Source: Salinilacustrithrix sp034522155
Lineage (GTDB): Bacteria > Actinomycetota > Acidimicrobiia > Acidimicrobiales > Salinilacustritrichaceae
Length of the DNA stretch: 64,000 bases
Reading direction: 5' to 3'
Assembly (NCBI GenBank): GCA_034522155.1
Contig: JAXHLP010000012.1
Span: 62,001-126,000 of the forward strand
This document shows positions 34,059-42,132 of this stretch, one piece after another. Position numbers and translations under genes: made by a program. Each line of letters begins with the position of its first letter. The stretch's first letter is position 1. The notes beneath the pieces were generated by a model. It was not told the origin of the DNA, made no database searches, and saw only the letters and a program-made list of their open reading frames with translations.

Positions 34059-34577
34059 CTACAGGTTGTGTTTGTAGGTCTCGTAGTCGGCGTCGGGTTC
34101 GCCCGTGGGTTCCCAGAAGGCGATCGACTCGAGCGACTTCATCGGCTCGTCGCTCCAGTTGGCGCGTACTCGCATGCCCATCCGGACTTCGTGGGCGGGC
34201 ATCCCGCTGATCATCCCGAACAGGCCGAGGTCGGCGCCGTCGAGCAGCACGGTGGCGCACACGTAGGGCACCTCGACCCCCTGGCCGTAGAACTGCAGGT
34301 TGACCACGCAGAAGGTGGTGACGACGCCGGTGTCGGGGAGCTCGACCCGCTCGGTCATCTCCACCGCGTCGGTGGGGCACGTACCCCGGAGCGGCACGTA
34401 GACCTTGCCGCACTCCGGGCACTTCGAGCCGATGATGCGCCGTTGCTCGATGCCGTTGAGGAACTCGGTGGTCGACGTGGCGGCCGTGAAGGTGTAGTCG
34501 AGCCGGGCGGGCGTGCGGATCGAGCGGACGGGCTCGACGCCCTGCAGCGACGGTGGCAGCGTGATCTCGGTCGGCAT
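34059..34577 (-). CDS. DUF35 OB-fold protein with rubredoxin-like zinc ribbon
   Basis: 172 residues. The N-terminal helix is followed by a zinc ribbon with SKCPECGKVYVPLRGTCP; three cysteines are clear and the fourth position reads Asp (CPTD), so zinc binding may be altered. The C-terminal OB-fold shows VVTTFCVVNLQFYGQGVEVPY and ATVLLDGADLGLFG. DUF35 proteins such as ChsH2 bind acyl-CoA and are obligate partners of Ltp2-like thiolases. It overlaps the stop of its companion DUF35 gene by one base. Confidence 0.85.
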   Translation of the reverse strand: MPTEITLPPSLQGVEPVRSIRTPARLDYTFTAATSTTEFLNGIEQRRIIGSKCPECGKVYVPLRGTCPTDAVEMTERVELPDTGVVTTFCVVNLQFYGQGVEVPYVCATVLLDGADLGLFGMISGMPAHEVRMGMRVRANWSDEPMKSLESIAFWEPTGEPDADYETYKHNL

Positions 34578-35023
34578 CAGGCGTTCTCCAGCTCGAAGCA
34601 GGCGATGTCGGTGATCGAGCCCTCGCGTTCGTCGGCCCAGCGGATCCGCACCCGCGCCCCGGTCTCGACCGCGTCGATCGAGGGTGCGTCGACGACGTGC
34701 AACAGGGGCGTGTCGGCGCCGTCGAGCAGGACGAGGGCCCACGCGAACGCATCGTCGAGCGGCTGGCGCTCGTCGGGCGCTGGCTCCCACGCCCACGACT
34801 GGATGGTGCCCGTTTCGGACACCTCGACGAGCTCGGTGAGCTCTTCGGCGGTGTCGTGGTCGTATTCGACCGGTGGCACCAGGACGGTGCCGTCGCCGCG
34901 GCGCACGCCGAGGACCACCTGCTCGCGGAGTCCGGTCAGGAACGCGGACTGCACCGGGCCAATGGTGCGGGTGAAGGGGTACTCGATGACGAGCGGCGCC
35001 TGGAGTGGTGTCGTGTCGCTCAC
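34577..35023 (-). CDS. DUF35-like OB-fold protein lacking the zinc ribbon
   Basis: 148 residues with the second half matching the DUF35 OB-fold (TGTIQSWAWEPAP, WALVLLDGADTPLLHVV, GARVRIRWADER), but where the zinc ribbon is expected it reads VLGVRRGDGTVLVPPVEYD, with no cysteines. The pairing of a zinc-binding and a degenerate DUF35 protein suggests a heterodimer. GTG start, abutting the operator at 35025-35045 with one base between, so the mRNA may be leaderless. First gene of the four-gene thiolase/DUF35 operon. Confidence 0.75.
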   Translation of the reverse strand: MSDTTPLQAPLVIEYPFTRTIGPVQSAFLTGLREQVVLGVRRGDGTVLVPPVEYDHDTAEELTELVEVSETGTIQSWAWEPAPDERQPLDDAFAWALVLLDGADTPLLHVVDAPSIDAVETGARVRIRWADEREGSITDIACFELENA

Positions 35024-35024
35024 G

Positions 35025-35045
35025 AATCTGACGTTGTATCAGATT
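35025..35045. promoter_or_regulatory. Shared palindrome, site A (thiolase/DUF35 operon promoter)
   Basis: Perfect seven-base arms AATCTGA and TCAGATT around CGTTGTA. It ends one base before the GTG of the DUF35 operon. It belongs to a group of five sites with the form CTGAC-N5-GTCAG; the right half here is ATCAG. Confidence 0.65.
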
Positions 35046-35075
35046 TCGCGACCGTGGCCGGGATCATCCCGGTGG

Positions 35076-35096
35076 AACCTGACGGCGCGTCAGATT
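35076..35096. promoter_or_regulatory. Shared palindrome, site B (acyl-CoA synthetase promoter)
   Basis: CTGAC, five bases GGCGC, then GTCAG (35079-35093), with AA and TT-like flanks. It ends 18 bases before the ATG of the divergently transcribed acyl-CoA synthetase gene, 30 bases from site A. Confidence 0.65.
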
Positions 35097-35114
35097 CTGG
35101 CTACGGTCTCGGCC

Positions 35115-36680
35115 ATGACTGAGACGGGATTCTGGCGACTGGCCGAGGCCGACGGGACGTGGACCGCGCTCGTCGACGTGGACGGGACGGAGGTGAGTGC
35201 CGGCGAGCTGCTGGGCCGGGCCAACCAACTCGCCAACGGTCTGGCGGACCTCGGCGTCACCAAGGGCGACACCGTCGCTGCCGTGCTCCCCAACTGTCGT
35301 GAGTTCATCGAGCTGTACCTGGCCGCGCTGCAGATCGGGCTGATCTTCACGCCGATCAACCACCATCTGGTCGGACCGGAGATCGCCTACATCGTCGACG
35401 ACTCCGAGGCGGCGGTCTTCGTGGGCCACGAGGACTTCGCCGACGCGGTCGCCAAGGCCGGCAGCGAGATCGGACTCGCCCCGGATCGACAGTTCGCGGT
35501 GGGGGCGGTCGACGGCTTCCGATCCTTCGAAGAACTTGCCCAGGGCCAGCCCGACACCGCGCCCGAGGGACGGACCGCCGGCATGGCGATGCACTACACC
35601 TCGGGTACCACCGGCCGGCCCAAGGGCGTGCGACGCGACCTTCCCGACCTCGACCCGTCGGAGATGGGCTCGCTCTATGCCATGTTCATGATGCTCTTCG
35701 GGGTGGAGCCCTTCGACGACAACGTCCACCTCACCGGCTCGCCGCTCTACCACACCGCCGTGCTGATGTGGACGTCCAACTCGCTCCACCTCGGCCACAC
35801 CGTGGTGCTCATGAAGAAGTGGGATGCCGAGGAGTTCCTGCGCCTCATCGACGAGCACCGGGTCACCACGAGCCACATGGTGCCGACCCAGTTCTCGCGC
35901 CTGCTCAACCTGCCCGAGGAGGTCCGCTCGAAGTACGACGTCTCCTCCACCCGCTGCATGGTCCACGCCGCCGCGCCGTGTCCGCCGGAGGTCAAGCGGC
36001 GGATGATCGAGTGGTGGGGCAACTCGATCATGGAGTACTACGCCGCCACCGAGGGCGGCGGCACGATCATCACCGCCGACGAGTGGATGCGCAAGCAGGG
36101 CTCGGTCGGCCAGCCCTGGGCCGGCGCCGAGGTGCGGATCTACGACGACGATGGCAACCGTCTCGGTCCCAACGAGATCGGCACCATCTACATGGCCCTG
36201 ACGCAGGCGAACTTCGAGTACAAGGGCGACAGCAAGAAGACCGAGGACAACCGCATCTACGACGAGGACGGCGCGTTCTTCACCGTCGGCGATGTCGGCG
36301 AGCTCGACGAGGACGGCTACCTGTTCCTCCGCGACCGCAAGATCGACATGATCATCAGCGGTGGCGTCAACATCTACCCGTCCGAGATCGAGGGAACGTT
36401 CGCCACCAACCCCACCGTCGGCGACGTCGCTGTCTTCGGCATCCCCAACGACGACTGGGGTGAGGAGGTCAAGGCGGTGATCGAGCCCGCCCCGGGCTTC
36501 ACACCTGACGAGGCCTACGAAGCCGATCTCCGCGCGTGGGCCGAGGAGAACCTGGCGTCCTACAAGCGGCCCCGCAGCTACGACTTCACCGACCAGATGC
36601 CCCGGGAGTCGACGGGCAAGCTGTTCAAGCGCAAGCTGCGCGATCCCTACTGGGAAGGCCGCGACACCCAGATCGTGTGA
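35115..36680 (+). CDS. Acyl-CoA synthetase (AMP-forming), FadD-like
   Basis: 521 residues. AMP-binding motif YTSGTTGRPKGVRR near residue 165, EYYAATEGGG, the hinge DRKIDMIISGGVNIYPSEIE and the C-terminal catalytic lysine in STGKLFKRKL are all present, so it should activate a carboxylic acid as the acyl-AMP and then the CoA ester. Its divergence from the thiolase/DUF35 operon with a paired operator region (sites A and B) points to the same regulon and a steroid-, terpenoid- or fatty-acid-type substrate. Confidence 0.9.
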   Translation: MTETGFWRLAEADGTWTALVDVDGTEVSAGELLGRANQLANGLADLGVTKGDTVAAVLPNCREFIELYLAALQIGLIFTPINHHLVGPEIAYIVDDSEAAVFVGHEDFADAVAKAGSEIGLAPDRQFAVGAVDGFRSFEELAQGQPDTAPEGRTAGMAMHYTSGTTGRPKGVRRDLPDLDPSEMGSLYAMFMMLFGVEPFDDNVHLTGSPLYHTAVLMWTSNSLHLGHTVVLMKKWDAEEFLRLIDEHRVTTSHMVPTQFSRLLNLPEEVRSKYDVSSTRCMVHAAAPCPPEVKRRMIEWWGNSIMEYYAATEGGGTIITADEWMRKQGSVGQPWAGAEVRIYDDDGNRLGPNEIGTIYMALTQANFEYKGDSKKTEDNRIYDEDGAFFTVGDVGELDEDGYLFLRDRKIDMIISGGVNIYPSEIEGTFATNPTVGDVAVFGIPNDDWGEEVKAVIEPAPGFTPDEAYEADLRAWAEENLASYKRPRSYDFTDQMPRESTGKLFKRKLRDPYWEGRDTQIV

Positions 36681-36734
36681 GTCGCTCGTCGGCCCTGACG
36701 GGCCTCCTCGCTTCTGGAGTTGTTCGGCTGAGCC

Positions 36735-37349
36735 TCACAACTCCCCACGTGGACCGGCGTTGGTCTGCTCGGGGAGGAGGAGGGCGGCGGCGGTGCGGAG
36801 CTCGCTGCGGACCCAGTCCATGTCGCCGACGCCCGAGGTCCACGACACCAGGCACGAGAACCACACATGCGCGAGCACGCGGATCACGTCGTGGCGATGG
36901 GTCTCGTCGGCGTCGGCCGGGAACGCGACATCCATGATCCGGTACATGACCTCGGTGACCTCGCGTGCCGCCTGCACCGCAGAGCCGTCGTCGGACGTCT
37001 GAGCGGCGACCACGGCCGCGGCACGTTGGGGTTCTCGCTCGACGGCCCGGAGCGCCCGGTCGAGGACATCGAGGACCCGCTCGGCGGTGGTGTCGCCCGT
37101 GGGTGGCCGGCGGGTCACGGTGCGCTCGAGGTCGAGCATCCACTCGGCCATGGCCGCCACCAGGAGATGGTCCTTGGACGAGAAGTACCGGTAGATGGTG
37201 CCGAGCGCCACCTCGGCCTCGGTGCTCACGTCACGCATCTGCACCGCGTCGTAACCGCCGTCGGCAGCCAGGCGAAGCGCGGCCCCGATCACCCGGAGCC
37301 GTCGCTGCTGCTGGGAGGTCGTCAACGCAGCGGTCGATTCCACGACCAC
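36735..37349 (-). CDS. kstR: TetR-family regulator, KstR-like
   Basis: 204 residues. The HTH reads RVIGAALRLAADGGYDAVQM-RDVSTEAEVALGTIYRYFSSKDHLL, close to KstR in its GGYxAVQMRxV and YRYFxSKxHLLV blocks. In the ligand domain, RVLAHVWFSCLVSW resembles the KstR segment ISDVWLSNLLAW. KstR represses sterol catabolism and is released by 3-oxo-cholestenoyl-CoA-type ligands. It starts two bases after the acyl-CoA dehydrogenase stop, and that operon's promoter carries a KstR-type box, which predicts autoregulation. Orthology to KstR is inferred from remembered sequence, not alignment. Confidence 0.75.
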   Translation of the reverse strand: MVVESTAALTTSQQQRRLRVIGAALRLAADGGYDAVQMRDVSTEAEVALGTIYRYFSSKDHLLVAAMAEWMLDLERTVTRRPPTGDTTAERVLDVLDRALRAVEREPQRAAAVVAAQTSDDGSAVQAAREVTEVMYRIMDVAFPADADETHRHDVIRVLAHVWFSCLVSWTSGVGDMDWVRSELRTAAALLLPEQTNAGPRGEL

Positions 37350-37351
37350 GA

Positions 37352-38578
37352 TCAGGCCCTGCCCCGCGTGAGCTCTCGGAACGGCACGCCGCGATCCGCG
37401 CTCGGCTCCACAGGCATGCCCAGCACCTGTTCACCGACGATGTTGCGCTGGACCTCGTCGGTGCCGCCGGCGATGTGCACCGACGGGCTGTGCAGGAAGC
37501 GCTTCGACCACATGCCCTTGGCCGGGAGAACGTCGCCGGCGAGGGTGGCCAGCGGTCCCTGGATCGCGAGCGCGGTCCCGGTGAGCGCGCTGAGATGCTC
37601 GGCGTAGGCCAGCTTCATGACCGACGCTTCGGGTCCGGGTCGCTTGCCCTGGCTGATGGCGGTGAGCATGCGATAGCGCAGGAACCGGAGCAGTTCCTGG
37701 CGGATGTGGGCTGAGGTCAGTTCGTGTCGCACGAGCGCGTCGTCGTTGCGGCCGCGGTCCTGGGCCAGGCGGATGAGAGACGCGGCGTCGACGCCGGTGG
37801 AACCGCCGGCGATGGCGCCGCGTTCGGCCGTGAGGGTCGTCTTCGCGGGCGTCCAGCCACCGCCGACCTCGCCGACCACGTGCGTGGCGGGGATGCGGAC
37901 CTCGTCGAGGAAGACCTCGGCGAAGTGGGCGTCGCCGGTCATCTGGCGCAGCGGTCGCGGCTCGATGCCCGGCGAACGCATGTCGAGGAGGAAGTAGGTG
38001 ATGCCGTCGCGCTTGGGCACGGCGGGGTCGGTGCGCGCCAGCAGGATCCCCCACCGCGCGCGAGAGACGGCCGAGGTCCACACCTTCTGGCCGGTGACCA
38101 CGAACTCGTCACCGTCGGGCTCGGCCCGGGTGGCCAGCGACGCCAGGTCGGAGCCGGCGCCGGGTTCGGAGAACAGCTGGCACCACAGCTCGTCGCCCCG
38201 GAGCATCGGGGGCAGGAAGCGCTGTTGCTGCTCGAGTGTGCCGTGGCGCAGCAGCGTGGGCCCCACCATGCCGATGGCGATCACGAACGGGCCGCTCGTG
38301 ACCCCGAAGTCGGCCTGCTCCTGGTTGAAGATCGACTGGCAGATCGCGGGCTTGCCCTGTCCGCCGGCGGCGGTCGGCCAGGTCAGGGCCGCCCAGCCCC
38401 CATCATGCAGCGTCCGCTGCCACGTCCGGGCCCGTTCGACATAGTCGGCTTCGTCGAGGTCACCGAACGAGCCCACGGAGAAGTCGTCGGGGTGGCCCTT
38501 GGGCACGGCGTTGGCCTCGAGCCACGCCCGCGCCTCGGCTCGGAAGGCGGCTTCGTCTGGAGTGTCGCCGATGTGCAC
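37352..38578 (-). CDS. Acyl-CoA dehydrogenase
   Basis: 408 residues. WPTAAGGQGKP, QLFSEPGAGSDLASL, VTGQKVWTSAVSRA and AGGTDEVQRNIVGEQVLG are typical FadE motifs for FAD and acyl-CoA binding. It introduces the alpha-beta double bond in an acyl-CoA. A KstR-type box lies 23 bases before its ATG. Its partner in the operon is the KstR-like repressor. Unlike the pair at 47600-49886 it has no adjacent second dehydrogenase, so it is probably homomeric. Confidence 0.88.
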   Translation of the reverse strand: MHIGDTPDEAAFRAEARAWLEANAVPKGHPDDFSVGSFGDLDEADYVERARTWQRTLHDGGWAALTWPTAAGGQGKPAICQSIFNQEQADFGVTSGPFVIAIGMVGPTLLRHGTLEQQQRFLPPMLRGDELWCQLFSEPGAGSDLASLATRAEPDGDEFVVTGQKVWTSAVSRARWGILLARTDPAVPKRDGITYFLLDMRSPGIEPRPLRQMTGDAHFAEVFLDEVRIPATHVVGEVGGGWTPAKTTLTAERGAIAGGSTGVDAASLIRLAQDRGRNDDALVRHELTSAHIRQELLRFLRYRMLTAISQGKRPGPEASVMKLAYAEHLSALTGTALAIQGPLATLAGDVLPAKGMWSKRFLHSPSVHIAGGTDEVQRNIVGEQVLGMPVEPSADRGVPFRELTRGRA

Positions 38579-38600
38579 GTCGCCAGCCTACGACCAGAAC

Positions 38601-38614
38601 TAGAACACGTTCTC
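38601..38614. promoter_or_regulatory. KstR-type operator before the acyl-CoA dehydrogenase/kstR operon
   Basis: TAGAACACGTTCTC fits TnnAACnnGTTnnA except that the last base is C; the core AGAACACGTTCT is a perfect palindrome. It matches the box at 29676-29689. Confidence 0.72.
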
Positions 38615-38649
38615 GCCCAGGGGTCTCGACGACCTCTCCGTACCAGAGC

Positions 38650-38690
38650 GCGGGTGACCGACCCGGCCGTCGGGCCGGTCGGCCACCCGC
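38650..38690 (-). terminator. Long hairpin terminator after the secreted-protein gene
   Basis: About 18 base pairs: arms GCGGGTG-CCGACC-GGCC and GGCC-GGTCGG-CACCCGC with single-base bulges around GTCG. It lies 26 bases past the stop codon of the secreted protein gene on the minus strand and protects the next promoter. Confidence 0.65.
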
Positions 38691-38715
38691 CGCATTCCGA
38701 TTGCGAGCGATCAGG

Positions 38716-39558
38716 TCAGCAGTGTGCGTGCACCATGAAGTCCTCGGACGCCAGCGTCCCGCTCGAGTCCGTGGTTGTCACCTCGATGGAGTTCGCAGTG
38801 ACATCAGAGACGATTGCTGAGAAACCGGAATCGGCTGCGTCTGTGTCGTCCGACACCCCGATGGTGGCGTGGATGGCACAGCCACGGGGATCGAGTCCGC
38901 TGTCGACGGTCAGGGAGAAGACGCCGGTCTCGGTCTCGGTGACCGTGTCGAACCGGCTCTCTCGGTCGAACAAGCTGCCGTTGACCCGGTAGTCGACAAC
39001 AGCGGAGAACGGCTCGCTGTAGTAGCCGACGACGTCACCCACCAGGTGCACCCGGTTGCCGTACGTGCCCAACGTGAACGCGTCGGTGGCGCCCGACGCC
39101 ACCGGGAGGGTGATGGTGTTCGAGGCATCGATCGCGGGCGCGTAGTTGAGCAGCGTCGCCTGGGGAAGCACGCTCGAACCGTCGTACGCCTTGCCGCGCA
39201 TGAACCCCTTGCCGGTCGGCGTCACGCCCGTGACTGTCATCACCACGCTGTCGGCATGCGCTGGGATGTCGCATCCACCGTTCTTGCCGCCTTGAGGTGC
39301 GAGATCGCCGACCACGTCGAAGTCCCGCGTCTCGTTCTCGAACGCGCCGCCCACGCCCCGGGTGTCGAAGACGCGACATGGGGTCACGCTCGTGTAGCTC
39401 GATTCGGGAACGTCGGGACCGAGCGCAGCCGCGGTCACACCATCGTCGGATTCGGTGTCGCCGTCTCCCCCGATCGCCCCCGCGGAGACCATCCCGCCAG
39501 CGAACAGGAGCGCGGCGAAGAGGACGGCGATGCCGCCCCTCGTCGAGTACTTGCTCAT
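38716..39558 (-). CDS. Secreted protein with TPCRVFDTR-type surface domain
   Basis: 280 residues. A Sec signal peptide is clear (MSKYSTRGGIAVLFAALLFAGGMVSAGA), so the start at 39558 with AGAGGA before it is sound; the longer frame upstream is not. The mature protein contains SVTPCRVFDTRG and a later VHLVGDVVGYYSEPF, a pair of motifs I associate with repeated extracellular domains in Acidimicrobiia and other actinobacteria. The C-terminal 90 residues may form another beta domain with a possible disulfide (GCAIHA, HAHC). Ligand or function unknown. No sortase or membrane anchor is seen. Confidence 0.75.
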   Translation of the reverse strand: MSKYSTRGGIAVLFAALLFAGGMVSAGAIGGDGDTESDDGVTAAALGPDVPESSYTSVTPCRVFDTRGVGGAFENETRDFDVVGDLAPQGGKNGGCDIPAHADSVVMTVTGVTPTGKGFMRGKAYDGSSVLPQATLLNYAPAIDASNTITLPVASGATDAFTLGTYGNRVHLVGDVVGYYSEPFSAVVDYRVNGSLFDRESRFDTVTETETGVFSLTVDSGLDPRGCAIHATIGVSDDTDAADSGFSAIVSDVTANSIEVTTTDSSGTLASEDFMVHAHC

Positions 39559-39651
39559 GATGATTCCTCTTGCATCGCTTCCGCCTGGGCGTCCGCCCAG
39601 ACACCGTTCGCGACGGTACTCACGGACACGAAACGGTGCATCCGACACCTC

Positions 39652-39672
39652 GACCTGACGCGATGTCAGATC
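39652..39672. promoter_or_regulatory. Shared palindrome, site C (acyl-CoA synthetase promoter)
   Basis: CTGAC, five bases GCGAT, then GTCAG (39655-39669), ending about 16 bases before the ATG of the acyl-CoA synthetase at 39689. Confidence 0.65.
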
Positions 39673-39688
39673 TGAGTACGATCGGCGC

Positions 39689-41305
39689 ATGGGCTACCAG
39701 ATCGCCGACCTGTTCGAACACGCCGTCGACGCGGTTCCCGAGCGCACCGCACTGCTCGTCGGGCCCGATCGGCGCACCTACGCCGAGCTCGAGGCACGCG
39801 CCAACCAGGCCGCGCACCTGCTGTCCGAGGCCGGCGTCGGCCGCGACGACTTCGTCGGCTTGTATGCCACCAACTCGGCGGCCCACGTCGAGCTGATGCT
39901 GGGCTGCTACAAGCTGTCGGCGGTCCCGGTGAACATCAACTACCGCTACGTCGAGGACGAGCTGAAGTACCTGTGCAACGACGGCGACGTGATCGCCATC
40001 GCCCACGACGCCGACCTCGGACCACGGGTGTCGGCGGTCGTAGACGACATCCCGGAGCTGAAGATGCGCCTCTCACTCGGCGGTCCGGCCGACGGCGCCG
40101 TCGACTATGCCGAGGCGGTGACGGGCCAGTCGGCCGATCGTGACTTCGGCGAGCGCAGCCCCGACGACCTCTACGTCTGCTACACGGGCGGGACGACGGG
40201 CATGCCCAAGGGGGTCGTGTGGCGACACGAGGACGTCTTCTACGCCCTCGGTGGCGGTTTCGACGCCTACACCAACGAACCTGTCCCCCACGAACGGTTC
40301 CTCGCCGACCGCGCCGCGGCCGGCGAGGGCATCGAGCTCCGCGGTCTCACCCTCGCCCCTCTGATGCACGGCGGCGGGCAGTGGGGCTGCCTGCGCTTCT
40401 TCTTCGAAGGGAACATGGCCGTCTTCCAGCCGCAGTTCGATCCGCGCGGCGCGTGGGAGCTGATCGAGCGTGAACGCCTGACCAACATCATGATGACGGG
40501 CGACGCCATGGGCCGGCCGCTGATCGAGGCGCTCGAGGGGCTCGAGGCCGAGCGCGAGCTCGATCTCGATCTCGACTCCCTCTTCGTCATCGCCTCGTCG
40601 GCGGTGGTGTTCTCGCAGTCGGTGAAGGACCAGTTCATCGAGCGCTTCCCCAACGCGATGATCATCGACTCGATCGGGTCCACCGAGACCGGCCAGAACG
40701 GCATGATCGCCGTGACCAAGGAGGCCAAGATGAGCGCAGGTGGGCCCACCGTGGCCGCCGCGCCGGAGGCGGTCGTGCTCGACGACGAGCTCCGACCGGT
40801 CCCCCCCGGCAGCGGCGTCGTCGGCCGCCTCGCGCGGGGCGGGCACATCCCGCTGCGCTACCACAACGACCCGGACAAGTCAGCAGCCACGTTCGTGACC
40901 GCGGCCGACGGCAATCGCTATGCCGTCGCCGGCGACAACGCCGTGCTCGAGGCCGACGGCAACATCACGCTCCTCGGCCGCGACTCGGTGTGCATCAACT
41001 CCGGCGGTGAGAAGATCTTCACCGAGGAGGTCGAGGCTGCCGTCCGCGCCCACCCCGACGTCTACGACGCCATCATCGTCGGCGTGCCCGACGACCGCTG
41101 GGGCCATCGGGTCGCCGCCGTCGTCCAACCACGCGACGGGACCGACGTGACCCTCGAGACCCTCGACGCCCACTGCCGACTGACGCTGGCCGGCTACAAG
41201 GTGCCTCGGGAGCTCCACCTCACCGACCACATCGAGCGGTCCGAGGCCGGCAAGCCCGACTACCGCTGGGCGAAGTCGGTAGCCACCGGTCAGGTTCCCG
41301 TGTAG
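39689..41305 (+). CDS. Acyl-CoA synthetase (AMP-forming), FadD19/FadD3-like
   Basis: 538 residues. CYTGGTTGMPKGVVWRHED, SIGSTETGQNG, GRDSVCINSGGEKIFTEEVE and the C-terminal SEAGKPDYRW with its lysine are the synthetase landmarks. The TGGTTGxPKGV form and the VFYALGGG insertion are common in steroid- and long-chain-specific mycobacterial FadD enzymes. Site C lies directly upstream. The final 16 bases overlap the 3' end of the convergent crotonase gene, leaving no room for a terminator. Confidence 0.88.
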   Translation: MGYQIADLFEHAVDAVPERTALLVGPDRRTYAELEARANQAAHLLSEAGVGRDDFVGLYATNSAAHVELMLGCYKLSAVPVNINYRYVEDELKYLCNDGDVIAIAHDADLGPRVSAVVDDIPELKMRLSLGGPADGAVDYAEAVTGQSADRDFGERSPDDLYVCYTGGTTGMPKGVVWRHEDVFYALGGGFDAYTNEPVPHERFLADRAAAGEGIELRGLTLAPLMHGGGQWGCLRFFFEGNMAVFQPQFDPRGAWELIERERLTNIMMTGDAMGRPLIEALEGLEAERELDLDLDSLFVIASSAVVFSQSVKDQFIERFPNAMIIDSIGSTETGQNGMIAVTKEAKMSAGGPTVAAAPEAVVLDDELRPVPPGSGVVGRLARGGHIPLRYHNDPDKSAATFVTAADGNRYAVAGDNAVLEADGNITLLGRDSVCINSGGEKIFTEEVEAAVRAHPDVYDAIIVGVPDDRWGHRVAAVVQPRDGTDVTLETLDAHCRLTLAGYKVPRELHLTDHIERSEAGKPDYRWAKSVATGQVPV

Positions 41306-42084
41306 CGAGGCGTGCGTTTCTCAGCGAACGCGCGGGGCCCCTCCTGCGCGTCGTTCGTGGCGTAGACGGGCATCCCGATCTCGAGCTCGTGAGCGAGCCC
41401 GTCCTCCTCGGTCATCTCCCGCGTCTCGCGCAGTGACCGGAGCACGGCCTGCACCGCCAGGGGACCGTTGGCCGCCACCTGATCGGCCAGCTCGCGGGCC
41501 CGCTCGAGCGCGCTCCCGTCGGCGACGAGATGCCCGATGAGCCCGACGTCCCTCGCCTCCTGGGCGCTGACCATCCGCCCGGTCAGCAGCATGTCGGCGG
41601 CGACGGTGTAGGGGATCTGACGGGAGAGGCGGACGGTCGAGCCCCCGAGCGGGAATATGGCCCGCCGCACCTCGGCCACGCCGAAGGTGGCCGACTCTCC
41701 CGCCACGCGGACGTCCATCGCCTGGAGGATCTCGGTGCCCCCCGCGACGCAGTAGCCCTCGACCGCGGCGATGACGGGCTTCATCGGCTTGGTGTGTCGG
41801 AGCAGCGCCTTCCAGTGGAGATCGGGATCGGCCTGGAAGCGTGGCGTCCATTCGTTCTCGCCGTACCCGCCGGCCATCTCCTTGAGGTCGGCGCCGGCGC
41901 AGAAGTCGTCACCCGCACCGGTCACGATCACGACCCGGATGTCGGGGTCGGCATCGACCTCGGCCCACGCGTCGGCCAGACGAACCAGCATCTCCGCCGA
42001 GATCGCGTTCTTGGCGCCGGGCCGGTTGAGCACGACCGTGGCCACGTGGCCGTCGCGCTCGAGGAGCACATGCGGCTCGCCCAT
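41290..42084 (-). CDS. Enoyl-CoA hydratase/isomerase (crotonase) family protein
   Basis: 264 residues. RPGAKNAIS, the oxyanion-hole segment CAGADLKEM and AAVEGYCVAGGTEILQAMD are typical. The usual catalytic glutamates should fall in the segments around AGGTEILQ and VRRAIFPLGG; the second position reads Ala-Ile, so hydratase activity is uncertain and an isomerase or hydrolase role is possible. It overlaps the synthetase 3' end and lies 48 bases after the small membrane protein gene, so it could be the last gene of the ABC operon. Confidence 0.83.
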   Translation of the reverse strand: MGEPHVLLERDGHVATVVLNRPGAKNAISAEMLVRLADAWAEVDADPDIRVVIVTGAGDDFCAGADLKEMAGGYGENEWTPRFQADPDLHWKALLRHTKPMKPVIAAVEGYCVAGGTEILQAMDVRVAGESATFGVAEVRRAIFPLGGSTVRLSRQIPYTVAADMLLTGRMVSAQEARDVGLIGHLVADGSALERARELADQVAANGPLAVQAVLRSLRETREMTEEDGLAHELEIGMPVYATNDAQEGPRAFAEKRTPRYTGT

Positions 42085-42132
42085 CCATTCAGCCCCCCGG
42101 GTAGGCGGCTTCGTGCACCTCGGGCAACGCCA

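Noticed and set aside
34038..35114. In-frame extension upstream of the acyl-CoA synthetase
   Set aside because: It is antisense to the two DUF35 genes and crosses both palindromic operators; the family N-terminus begins at 35115.
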